DNA from: Poecilobothrus nobilitatus
Lineage: Eukaryota > Arthropoda > Insecta > Diptera > Dolichopodidae
Reading direction: 5' to 3'
NCBI GenBank assembly: GCA_947095535.1
Contig: OX352774.1
Coordinates: 5,766,001 to 5,830,000, forward strand
DNA: 64,000 nucleotides
Shown here: piece after piece, positions 22,230 to 32,747 of the stretch
Numbering within the stretch: the first letter of the stretch is position 1
Layout of the letters: the number at the start of each line of letters is the position of its first letter
The notes under the pieces: model-generated
Database searches by the model: none
Told to the model about the DNA's origin: nothing
Seen by the model: only the letters and a program-made list of their open reading frames with translations
Translations under genes and position numbers: made by a program

Positions 22230-24110
22230 TGTTATCGCAAACAAGTAAAACGTGACCTTCCATACAGTTTAACAAATTTGTTTATTTCTTTAAATTATTA
22301 TTTACTTTTCTTTTTATTTTTTGCACCATAAAAAATAAAAAAATAAAAAAAACAAGAAAAATAAACCAGTAAAAACTCTTATAACTATATATAAAGTTCT
22401 TTAAAATTTTTTTTTTTTATGTCCACAATTTACATTACTGCCCTAATACCCCAACTCCACACATTTTTTTTTTTTATAACATTTCTTTATATTAATATAC
22501 ATATATCTTTTTTTTTTTCTTTTTTTTTCTTAAAGTTCTACAACAATTTCAAACCAAATGTTAAAACGGCAAAAAAAAAAACAAAAAAAAAACTATAATA
22601 AAAAAAAACAAACAAAATCAATCGCGAACCTAATATTACAATTTGTTAAAAAGTTTGTAGCGCTACTTTGACTTATGTATCTTTTAAAACTTAAACAATT
22701 CGATGCAAATTAACCAAAAAAGTGTGACACAGAGAATAAACTCAAAATAAAAAAAATAAAAAAAAACAATAAAAAAAAACAAAAATTTAACAATCAATTG
22801 AAGTTTAAATAAAACAAAACTATAAAGCGAACACTACCTGCTGCTTAAGCACAACATGTTGTATAAAATTCTGCACTTCAACCTTTAACCGAAAACTGAA
22901 CTAAAACTCAACAATAATAAAAAAAAAAAAAAAACTTAACTTTACTGTTTACTTACTTGAATTTTATACATACACACACATACTTACATACATAAATATA
23001 AAAACTCTTAAGCTTATAGAATTGATTTTCTTTTTTTTTTTTTGCCAAAAAAAAAAAAAAAACAATTTGAAAATTGAGGTTTGGAATTGGGATTGGTACT
23101 TTTCATGATAGAAGAAACATTCCATTCAATCTTACCTTTTTGTACTTACATACATATTTATATATATATAATTTTTATATATACAATCCTGAATTCAATA
23201 ACTTTTGTTTTAATCTTTATTGTATACGACATTATTGATATTTTTTTGTTTTTTTTTTTTTTTTTTTTTTTTGTACTTTTCAAATTCAAAACAGAACTTG
23301 AAAGTTTTTCAAAATACACAAAAATTACAAAATTTAATTCAAAAAAAAATTTTTACTTTTCTCCGATAAATGGTAAAACATGAATAACGTATATACTTTT
23401 TGTGTTATCATATAATATGTAGGGCTTTGCAAAAAAAAAAAAAAATACATATATATTTTAAAGTTTAATTATACATACATACATATATACAATTTGCGCA
23501 TAATCTTTTTTCAGCTTTTAATTATAGAAAATTAAAATGAAATACTTTATTTTATTTTCAATTTCAGTGGCGCAACGTTTAATCTCCATTGTATTAATTT
23601 AAAATTTATTGAATTTTCTAAATACTTTAATTTTTTTTTTTTTTTTTTTTTGTTGTTTTTGAAAAATTTTCAATGTTTATTTTATTTTTTTTTTTATTTT
23701 TGTTTTTATTTTGTTGCGGTTTTCTTAAAAGTAAAAATGTTTTAAGTTTCATGAATAGAAAATCTTAAAATATCTTTTAATTAAACATTTACATTCCTTT
23801 TCTTATTAAAAAAAAAAAAAAAACAAGAAAAAAAAAAAACAAATTCCTGTAAAGAAAAACCACAAAAAAAAAATAAAATGCACCTTTCTGTCTATTTATT
23901 TCCTCCTACAATTTTTGTTTTAATTTTTTTTCTTTTTTTTTTTTGAATTTCAAAACTTGGAAAAATAACAAACATTTTTTTTTTTTTTCACTTCTTTTCT
24001 TTTATGTTTGTTTTTGTTTTTTTTTTTTTTTTCTTAAATTCCAAAGTTGACAACATAAGGTTAAATAATTCGTTATAACAAATTTGTTCTTTTTAAAAAC
24101 AAAATTATTT
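21701..24110. other. Low-complexity island with (AT)20 microsatellite
   Basis: Long alternating A and T homopolymers, AACAAAAAAAAC-type words and an uninterrupted (AT)n tract of about 40 bp at 22,187-22,226. No transposon recognised. A pyrimidine-rich run ending TTCAATTTCAG at about 23,566 followed by TGGCGCAACG looks like a 3' splice site and is discussed as a finding. The 100-codon frame at 23,081-23,383 contains a poly-Phe tract and is not credible. Confidence 0.5.
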
Positions 24111-24159
24111 ATTCTAGACAGTTTTCAGAGTTCATAATTCGTTTAAACAATATATTTCA

Positions 24160-24660
24160 AATGAGCTCTTAAAACTGTTTAGAATTGAAAGTGGAGTAAG
24201 ACAAAACACTTTTCGGTAACTTATAATGAAATCAACATGAATAGTGAAAAACTTTATTTATTTTACAAGGATGTAGTATGAATCATTGGAAAGAAGACGC
24301 AATTGAAAAACAGATCGTGCACAATTTTTTTTTATGTACGAGGTGATTTTGTCCTGTTTTGACATAACTCAATAAACTTCACCTCCTTTTTTAAGCAAAG
24401 AAATGATTAAAAGAACTTGAGCTTTTGAAACTGTTTAGAATTGAAAGTGGAGTAAGGCAAGACACTTTTCGGTTTATTAATAATGGAATCAACATGAATG
24501 TTAAAAGCCTTTCTTCCTGTGTGCATGGGAGAGAGGGAGAGTAAATCATCGAAAGACCGTACATAGTCGCAGAACGAACATAATTCTTTTATATACTTGT
24601 GCTATTTTAACCCAATAAACACCAAGCAGCCGGAAAAAATTAGTGAAATATCAAAAATAT
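24160..24660 (+). repeat. Direct duplication, about 256-bp unit
   Basis: CTGTTTAGAATTGAAAGTGG occurs at 24,175 and again at 24,431, each followed by AGTAAG, ACACTTTTCGGT and ATCAACATGAAT. Both units also share a late CAATAAAC word. Identity is highest in the first 70 bp and decays after that. This could be two insertions of one short element or a local duplication; no coding potential was found. Confidence 0.7.
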
Positions 24661-25009
24661 ATCCTTAGATAATTTTCCGAATACGTTGAGCAAAAAATCC
24701 TTTTTATAAATTATATAAGGTATCAAAATAATATGTTACGTATTAAATTATACCCCGCATAAAAATACGTAAATAATTTAAATATAAAATAAATAAATAA
24801 TACAAAAACAAGATAGTTAGTATTATTTCAAGTAATATTTTCAAAGATAATTTAAATAAAACAATAAAGGATATAGTAGTCCTTATAAATTCAAATACTA
24901 ATCATGATTCAAAACTGTTATAATGCAAAATGCAAAATACAAACACTAAACCTTGTTTCGAATAATATAAAGCTTTGCAAGCTTGCACTTACATTCTTAC
25001 CTTATTTGC
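24661..25009. other. A+T-rich non-coding DNA
   Basis: Simple sequence (TATAAAATAAATAAATAATA-type words). The only less simple part is the duplicated ATGCAAAATGCAAAATAC near 24,920. Nothing recognised. Confidence 0.5.
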
Positions 25010-25330
25010 TTGTTTTCAATTTCAACTTAGTAGCATTGCAACTTCCTGAAGTTTATAAAACACGCCATTTTAGTTTTTGAGTTATCGTGTCAAACAGACA
25101 AATGGGCGAACAGATGAATGTGTATCTAGACCTATGTTATCTTCATTATTAATCCTATCCAATCACATCATTTATCTATGTATACTATGTCTTCTTTTTA
25201 TTTATCATGATTTACAAGTGGTGCAGCTCCCGCAAATATCGTTCGTACTGCTCTAAATTTGTATTTCCAGGTTATTACTATTTTTTCTGCGAATTTCGTT
25301 TGCTTATTGTAATAAAGTCCGGTTTTGATA
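25010..25330 (+). repeat. Family E-like fragment
   Basis: GCAACTTCCTGAAGTTTATA, then GAGTTATCGTGTCAAACAGA and CAAATGGGCGAACAGATGAA, parallels the 47.8-48.3 kb block (ATGCAACTTGACATC, GAGTTATTTCC, GGGCGGACGAACG). In flies this layout, ending in a GGACGGAC-type word, is typical of a widespread repeat class. The copy is old. Confidence 0.35.
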
Positions 25331-25789
25331 AAATTACATGTTTCCTATGATTTTTCTACTCTTCAGCAATCAAACTAATCAAAACTAATATTTTAGAAAA
25401 ACTTTTTAAAACAAAAGAAATGCAAATAAGTGTATAATAATTAAATAAATTTTATTTGTACAGAATTATAAAATGATTTTTTTTTAAATACATATTTTTT
25501 TATATATTCATTTGTACTTTATTACCTAATTGATTTATCTAATCTAATTAATAGATATGTTATTTTAAATATTTATAATTAAATTTTAAAATTTGAAATC
25601 ATTTTATAATAATTTATTTTTCTTTAAAACTTTAAAACAAATAATCAATATTAAATATTACAAAATATTTTAAAGGATATTTAACAGAGACTGCTTGAAA
25701 TATCTCCCCATTATAAAAAATAAATAAACCAGACTTTATTTTTCAGATATATTGAATATAATTGCAGATAAATTTCATTGCATATTTTA
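25331..25789. other. A+T-rich non-coding DNA
   Basis: AT-only stretches; nothing recognised. The minus-strand frame at 25,743-25,955 overlaps the start of a family A2 copy and is a chance reading of it. Confidence 0.5.
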
Positions 25790-26505
25790 AAATATTTGAG
25801 AAAAGTTTGATTTCGCTCTGTCCGTTTGCCCGCTCCTCCGTCTGTTTACAAATTTCACATTTTAAGATGAGCCAATGAAATTGTAACCATTGATCTCTCT
25901 TTGAGATCTCTTTAAAAAATTTATGTTGTGAAATAATTTTATTATATAGTCCCACCTATTGTGGGGCCTTGAATGCTTATATTTCTAGCTCTGCTTAATA
26001 TTGTTTCAATCTAAAAAGGTCAAATGACAAGAAGTTTCATAAGATTTATAAGACAATATAAAAAGTACACAATTTTTTATTAAATTTTGTCTTAAATTTA
26101 CTATTTGTTATTGCTTGCTCCGTATCTCCGGAACGCTTCGCTTCAGTAAGAATCTTAAATTTTTAAGAGAAGGGAAATATTTCATAATTAGTACAAAGTT
26201 AACTCAGAAAAGTTAACTCTACTTCCCGTTGTTACTCTACTTCCCTAGCTATTGGCGGTCAAAAATTCGTTATTTTGAGACATCTGCAACTTAAACAACA
26301 AAATTTGTAAATATTTTATAAGTACGGCAATTAAAGCTCCAATATTATATTTTTAGATGTAGGGTTTCTTTAAAATTTAATCTAAAATCTATCTGAAAGT
26401 ATCCCTTAATTTTTTTCAATTTATTCTTACATAAAAATTTTGATAATACTAAAATTCTTTGTATTGTCTTTTTGAAAATAAGTGCTTTGAAGAACTTTAA
26501 GTTTT
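25790..26505 (+). repeat. Family A2 dispersed repeat (copy 4)
   Basis: Begins with the leader CTCTGTCCGTTTGCCCGCTC and GTCTGTTTACAAATTT. It continues with GAGCCAATGAAATTGTAACC, TCCGGAACGC, AATTAGTACAAAGTT, TAGCTATTGGCGGTCAAAAA and TTAAAGCTCCAATATTAT, and ends near TTTTGAAAATAAGTGCTTTG. It has lost one part of the leader and has a small internal duplication (TTAACTCTACTTCCC / TTACTCTACTTCCC) near 26,215-26,250. Non-coding. Confidence 0.65.
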
Positions 26506-26524
26506 ACACACTGCCATGGGGTCT

Positions 26525-26735
26525 ATGACAGTTGGCATAAATCCATTTCTCAAAAAGTCACTTGGTTAACATAAAAAGATTTTAAAAAAAAAGCCAATTA
26601 GTATAAAAAGACATTTAGCAAAATTGCATTTATACTAATGGAACACTTCGCATAAAATTTTGTTGGCAAATAGGAAATTTGGCATAAATCTCTTTAGGAA
26701 AAAGGACATTTGGTATAAACCTTTTGTAGATGATA
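26525..26735. repeat. Degenerate minisatellite, TTTGGCATAAA-type unit
   Basis: GTTGGCATAAATCC, TTGGTTAACATAAAAAG, CCAATTAGTATAAAAAG, TTTGGCATAAATC and TTTGGTATAAACC recur at irregular spacing of roughly 30-60 bp, separated by GAAAAAGGACAT-like words. It is best read as an old tandem array; no coding sense. Confidence 0.5.
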
Positions 26736-26884
26736 TTTATGTTGTTGTTTACATAATAAGGTTGGTTGTGTTGGTCATGATTATGATAATGGTGATAATG
26801 ATAGTCATAATTTTATATTTAAAATTAAACCGAAGAAAGCTGAATCACAATCTCAATCATAATTCAGAATGCTAATTGCAGGGG

Positions 26885-27060
26885 TTACTATCATAAGGCT
26901 GTATTCCAATTAACTGTATGACATTTAATTGTATGTCTTTTAACTGTATGTTATCTAGCTGTATTTCAGTTAAACAGATTCTATAGAAGGCATGAACTCT
27001 GATTTTGTAATCAGGCGAAACTCTGATTTTGTAACCAATTTTAGATTCCTTCAAACAACT
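26885..27060. repeat. Short tandem arrays: 15-bp TGTAT unit and 29-bp unit
   Basis: AACTGTATGACATTT, AATTGTATGTCTTTT, AACTGTATGTTATCT and AGCTGTATTTCAG form four successive units of about 15 bp near 26,908-26,970. Next to it GAAACTCTGATTTTGTAA or its GAACTCTGATTTTGTAA variant is doubled (about 26,993 and 27,019). On the minus strand the 15-bp array reads as repeated IQL-containing pentapeptides, which explains the 60-codon open frame there. Confidence 0.6.
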
Positions 27061-27089
27061 TTTTTTTACATTTCAAATACAGAGTTATA

Positions 27090-27290
27090 AACATCGTTAT
27101 CGTCATAACCGTTAACGGTTATCGTTATCATGACCAAGTTTAAGGCTAGGCTAACTGTAGTGCTTCTAGGCTAACTGGAGTGCTCTTTATTTCTAGATAT
27201 AAATATATCTAATTTAATAATATTTTTCGATAAAATTTCTTATTCAAATGGTAATGGTGATGGTAATGGTGGAAATGGTAATGGTAAAAA
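27090..27290. repeat. Palindrome, 20-bp duplication and GGTAAT microsatellite
   Basis: A perfect 18-bp palindrome ATAACCGTTAACGGTTAT lies at 27,105-27,122, flanked on both sides by CGTTATC words. CTAGGCTAACTGTAGTGCTT (27,146-27,165) is followed immediately by CTAGGCTAACTGGAGTGCTC. A GGTAATGGTGAT-type hexanucleotide repeat runs from about 27,248 to 27,286. Confidence 0.7.
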
Positions 27291-29034
27291 AATATAATTT
27301 TAATTTTGCGAACTTATTTAACCTTTAATATAAATACTTTTAATATAATTACATTTTACATATCCAAAGGATGAACGAAAAAAGCAATGGAGAAAATAAA
27401 ATATATTAAATATTAATTTATTTAATTTATATTAATACAAACAAAAATTAAATAATAGATATTAAATAATTTTTTGATTTAGACCGCAGGTCAAAATTTC
27501 TCTTCAAAATGTTTAATCTAAAAGTTTAAATCATTTGAAGAATTTTGATTTTCATTTAAGGATGTCATATTCATCAGAACCTTAATGAAGATATAATTAT
27601 ATTTTTCATTTTATTTAAACTTCATTAAAATATTTTTATACAAATTGAATATAATTAATTAAATAAGATATTATTTTATCCACATTTGTTTTCTGGTTAT
27701 GTCAACCCATATATTCAATTAAACATCAATGTTTCCTTACATAATTATTGCATTTTGTTCAATGATCATAGCATGTCATAACACGTCTAAGATATCATTT
27801 TATTTTTTCATAGACATATTTTATTTATTAAATCTTAAATTATTTTAATTTGTTTTCTCCGACATCCAGAATTTAGGCTCTTGTTCTCAATTTCTTATGA
27901 CGGTTGTCTTTCAATTTTGAATCATAATGCATATCATGCATTGCATATATACTATATACTATTAAAATAATTCTTTAAATTTAAAGTTACAAATAAACAT
28001 ACATAAATAAATTTATTCATTTTATTATATACTTACGTTTATATAAAATAATAACATAAAAAATATTTTTTAAAAAAAATTTCAAGTCTAAAACTTTTTG
28101 GGAGTCATTTTATATATTTTATGTGTATCTATCTATATCCATAAGATAAAATATATATATTTTAAACATTAAATTTAAATATATGCATCTAAAAAGTTTC
28201 CTTAATTATATAAATGTATTCGTTATTCGTATATATGTATGTATGTATGTACTACAAATTTTATATGAAAATCAATGAAGTAAATAAACATAATTGAAAA
28301 AAAAAAATGTGCACTCCAGTTTTCCTTGAACTCATAAATTTTGAACAAAACTTTTATTACGAATATAACGGTATAACTATATATAAAATATGAATTAAAT
28401 ATTAATTTTAAATTGAACCTAAAGTAAAATTGAATTTTTGCAAAAATAAAAAATAAAACTTATTCTGCATTTCATTGCCTGTCCATATTTTGAATTTAAC
28501 TTCTGGAACTATGCTTTTGTATGTAATGTAAAAAAAAAAAAGGAAAAGTCAATTACAAATAAATTTCAATAAACTTTTATTTTTATAAATTAAAAAAAAA
28601 AAAAAAAAATTATCCAACAAATATAAAATATTTTAAGAAATTATAATTATTTTTCTGCAGAAACTTCCCATTCATATAGTTATTAAAAAAGAAGGGTTCA
28701 TCTCTATCGATTTTTCATATAAAAATAATTATTATAAATAAAAAAAATATTGGTTTTTAATGGAAATTTATTTTCATTACATTATTAATTCAATATTTCG
28801 TCCTTATTGTCGCAATCTTAAAGGATTCATGCTAACTTTAGCAGAAAATTAAAAATAAATTGAAAATCTTTTCTTTTTTTTTTTTGGATTGAGGTGAAAT
28901 ACAATTGAAGCTTTTTGTCTGGTTTTAAAAATATTTTTAGAGTAACCATTTCTATGTGGTAACAAAAGTGGTAACTAAAATGAAATGTAAATGTCACTTA
29001 GCGACATATTATGTTTAGTTCTTATTATGGAAAC
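27291..29034. other. A+T-rich non-coding DNA, nothing recognised
   Basis: Almost pure A/T sequence with rare G/C. A TATGTATGTATGTA tract lies at about 28,233-28,251 and a 17-A run near 28,592-28,608. No frame longer than chance was found. Confidence 0.55.
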
Positions 29035-29160
29035 CTAATATTATTGACTATAATATACGCATGTATATGATAATAGGTGGCATAGAAATAAAATAGTTAA
29101 TGCCGTATGCTCTTTATAGGAGAAGGAAGGAGTAAAAAATAATAGACATTAGGCATATGT
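29035..29160. repeat. Diverged family C copy
   Basis: GATAATAGGTGGCATAGAAATA and the downstream CTCTTTATAGGAGAAGG resemble the 40.2-40.4 kb region (GATAATAGATGGCGCACAAATA, then TTCCTTATAAGAGTGAAAAGG), at lower identity than the 2.5-kb copy. Confidence 0.3.
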
Positions 29161-29865
29161 CAGATTCGTTAAGTTCCGTTAAACATAATAGTTATTTTTA
29201 TGTTAAAATTAATTCGATCAGGATTGAATTGACTTAGTAAATTTGACATTTTGTTTTATTTGATAATTTTTTTTTTAAACTTTTAATTAAGTCAAATATA
29301 TTTGAATTTTTTTTATTTTTTTCTTGTAATTTATTTTCTATGTCACTCTTTTCTTTATTATTTTGTTTATGTTTGCTTATGTCATGTTATGTATCAAGAT
29401 ATGTTTTTGACAAAATATGGCTATGACAATATGACGAAAAAATATGACATTTACATATGTCGAACTATGTCGTTATGGTCATTTTTATTACCGCTTTATA
29501 TTCTTAAGTTTCGGATTGTGAACTCAAAAGATAACAGGCAGATCACATCCGAAAGTTAATTTAAAATCCAATTAAAATTCGACAGTTTAATTTTGAAGCT
29601 TAAAGAAAATTTTACATTACAGAACTTATTATAATATAGAAACATTTATATATAGGTACAGTTTTTCTTTACAATATTCACATATATTTATAGATTTTGT
29701 TCTTTTATTTTAAATTATTTGGCAAACTTTTGAGTTAATTTATGTGATAACTTTTACGATGTATACATAACATATACATAGACATTTTTTTATAAAAAAT
29801 ATGTATTTGCTACTTAATATAATGCCAGTTATTACTGAATTTCACATTGTTATTTAATTCTGTTG
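29161..29865. other. A+T-rich non-coding DNA
   Basis: No gene. The frame at 29,302-29,559 crosses repeated TATGTCA/TATGACA words and has no domain. Confidence 0.5.
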
Positions 29866-30655
29866 TTTTTAGCACATTTCCAAAAAAAATTTCAAGAAAT
29901 GTGCTTATCAGATTCACTCTGTCCATCCGTTCCTCTGTTTACAAAACTTGTACACCATTAAAGATAAAAAAAAAAATTTTAACCATCGGTAGGTCTCATA
30001 AAAAAATTAATTTTGTGGACCATCTTTCTCATGTAGCCCCATCCATTACGAAGCTACAGTTGATGTTCTGCTTAACATTTTTCCAATCTAAAAACGTCAT
30101 TTGGCAGGTATTTTTTTTAGCTTTGTAAATTAATATCAAAATCATACAATTATTTTAAATTTAATATTTAAATTTACCGTTATGTGAAAACCAAATTTTG
30201 CATGATTTTTTTATTTTCATAACTCCGGCACGCTTTTAGATAGAGGCTTGAAATTTTAAGGGCAGAAAGAACTTTTAGAATTAGTATAAGCTTTCTCAGA
30301 ATTTTTTTTTGGGCCACGCTGTTTATGAGCTATTAGGGATCAAAAATCTATTTTTAAACACCTCTAACTTAGGCACCTGCAAATATTTTACTTCGGCAAA
30401 ATATAAAAATTAAAGCTCCAGTAATATATTTTTACGTGTGTTAACGGTTTTTCTTAGTTATATAGGGTTTCGGTCTTACAGCCTCTCAAAATTACAGAAA
30501 AGTGCTAATTTCACATTTTTTCTTATTACAAAAAATTTCTTAAATTTTATTGCTTAAATTTTCAATTTTTGTGCAAGTCACAATTCTAAACAGTTTGTAT
30601 TGTCTTTTGCAAATCTACGCTTTTAAAAACCGTTAATTTACATTCTACCTTGTTT
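29866..30655 (+). repeat. Family A1 dispersed repeat (copy 3, single internal unit)
   Basis: Starts TTTTTAGCACATTTCC exactly as the 10.5-kb copy, with leader CTCTGTCCATCCGTTCCTCT and TTTACAAAACTTGTACACC. Only one internal unit is present (AAATTTACCGTTATGTG at about 30,170), so it is about 460 bp shorter. It ends TTGCAAATCTACGCTTTTAAAA and ACATTCTACCTTG. Copies with one and two units show that the unit number varies within the family. The frame at 29,847-30,128 is a chance reading. Confidence 0.75.
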
Positions 30656-31663
30656 TTTTTTATTTTTAAGTAGAGAATTTTTAATAAATTTGCAATTTAA
30701 ATTACTTTAATTTTATTATGGTTAAAACATATTTAATCATAGTGTATATATGTATGTACCTATGTAGGTATGTATAGAGTTATGGCCAGCTAATCAAAAA
30801 CACAAAAAATAAAATTAAGCCAAATGAAAAGTCTAATGAAAAATATAAATAAAATATAAAAACGAAATATTATTAATTTTTTACCAAATCAAAATGTACA
30901 CACAAATTAAATCAAAAAAAATTGGTCTTTGAAGTATGGTACCATTTATGTCCATCGAAAATACACAATACCTGGCTACTTATACAAAAATCATATATGT
31001 ATTGGAAAATTAAAATTTTCGGAGCTAGCTTATACAAAGAACTTTATCTTAAAACTTTTCAGAAGGAATATGACTTTTAAAAATTATAGACATTTTCCTG
31101 TATGATATATGATAATATTAGACTTCCTTAGTATACACTGATTATAAAACAGTAGCTCTATTTAACATACATTGAACGCGCGTTTCTTTCTATAACTGGA
31201 GAATGTAAAAATATTCTTATATCACCGATCAAATCATATTCTTTTTTTACAGTCCGGACAATATACATATGAGTTGGTGCATTACCTAAGTACACTTTGG
31301 ACTACAGAGAAAGTTGATTTATTACATACACAATCAAGTGACTTGATTATAAGTCTTAGACTGTAGTAAAACAAATTTCATACAAAATAACACATATTTC
31401 TTTAAACTTAATAAATTTTATTGTTTTGCACCAGAGAAATTAAAAAATTAAGGATTTTATTTTTACAACCTACTCCGAAAGGAACTGGATGAATCTACAA
31501 AAGTCTACATAATATATATTTTTGTTTCAATACGCCAATATTTTTTTTTTTTTTTTTCAGTTTCTATTTGTCTGGTCAGGTCAGTTGTTAATATATTATT
31601 TAATTTCTGATATATTATAACTATGTACGGATTTATGTACGAGTATGTATTCAATAAGTGAAC
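30656..31663. other. A+T-rich non-coding DNA
   Basis: No gene. A small inverted repeat (AATCAAG-TGA-CTTGATT at 31,332-31,348) and a 17-T tract near 31,541-31,557 are the only local structures noted. Confidence 0.5.
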
Positions 31664-31716
31664 AACTGGTCTAAAATGAAACAGTATCTAAAATTCTGTT
31701 TTATTTTAGACCAGTT
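31664..31716. repeat. 53-bp hairpin with 21-bp arms
   Basis: The 21-base left arm (31,664-31,684, starting AACTGGTCTAAAAT) pairs with the right arm (31,696-31,716, ending ATTTTAGACCAGTT) with a single mismatch, which would be a wobble pair in one transcript. The loop is 11 bases. The arms contain G and C at both ends and are not simple AT repeats, so chance is unlikely. Confidence 0.75.
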
Positions 31717-32559
31717 AAAATTTTATTTCGAAAAACTTAAAACATTTATATTTCTTCTTAATTTTTAAGTCTACTATCTAGCTACTAAATCTATTGCATT
31801 AAAGAAAATGATTAGGCATTTTGTTTCTTACTATCAATTATGAGGTTCACCAATTTTACAATGGAATCTAATACCATAGGTAGTCAAAGAAAAGGATGTG
31901 ACTGCATTAAAAACAGAAATTCATAGGAACAAATCGAATTCAATTCATTTTTAATAAGATACTGCTTATAATATTGATATTGATAATGATAATGATAACA
32001 ATGATGATTATAATAAATATTTATGATAACCTAATTCAGTTTTTTTTTTCCAAAGAAAAGAAAAAATTAAAATGAAATCTAAGAAATCGAACAGATATAA
32101 AATTTTTTTGTATAAATACATACACAATTGTAGTATTTATGTTACGATTTAAATGAATAATCTGGCTATTATACATAATAGCATACAATACTTTAGTTAA
32201 AAAGTTTAATTTCAAAAATAAGATTTTGATCCAATATCTGACTTTCATTTCTAATTTACTGTCCCTCCACTCATAACTTACTTATGTATGGTATATAAAA
32301 TCTGTATTTTTACCTAAAGCTCAACTTTAGTTTTTCAATTGTCGCTTTTATATTAACGTAATCTTATTTTAAATGGCATAATTTAGCATATAACAATTTG
32401 TTTGTGAATGAAATATTGCGCATGTGAAATTACTTATTACCTTAAGCGTTTCCTAAAATTGGTGATGATTACGTTTTCAATTTACATAGTTTTCAGGAAA
32501 ATATGTGTACAATATAACGAAATTTAAATAATCCTAATTACCCCAAAACCACAAGTAAT
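31717..32559. other. A+T-rich non-coding DNA
   Basis: No gene. A GATAATGAT-type simple repeat lies near 31,980-32,010. The minus-strand frame at 32,036-32,248 ends in a poly-Lys/Phe stretch and is not credible. Confidence 0.5.
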
Positions 32560-32747
32560 CCTTTCGTCATCCTTTTGCCCAAAACCAAACGTGTATATCA
32601 CTTTGTATTAAAGGACTTATCCTAAAGTTTAGTTTTAAAAGGGGTGGTTTTGGTTGGTTAAAGTCAAGGAAGGAAGGAAGGAATCTCGTGCAGCTCGTTT
32701 GAGTGACTTGAGAGGTTTTCCACCGTCCCTCGTAAAGAAAAAAAAAA
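32560..32747 (+). mobile_element. Family B retroposon-like copy with A-rich end
   Basis: Runs TATCACTTTGTATTAAAGGA, CCTAAAGTTTAGTTTTAAAA, GGGGTGGTTTTGGTTGGTTA, then GAGTGACTTGAGAGG and CCACCGTCCCTCGTAAAG, ending in AAAAAAAAAA. A (AAGG)n expansion sits in the middle at about 32,667-32,683. It is collinear with the 45.0-kb copy over at least 170 bp. No pol III boxes or TSD were found. Confidence 0.6.

Noticed and set aside
23081..23383. 100-codon frame as a membrane protein
   Set aside because: Its hydrophobic stretch is a poly-T reading; there is no supporting signal.
31332..31348. AATCAAG-TGA-CTTGATT as a regulatory hairpin
   Set aside because: Seven-bp arms in A+T-rich DNA are expected by chance many times in 64 kb.
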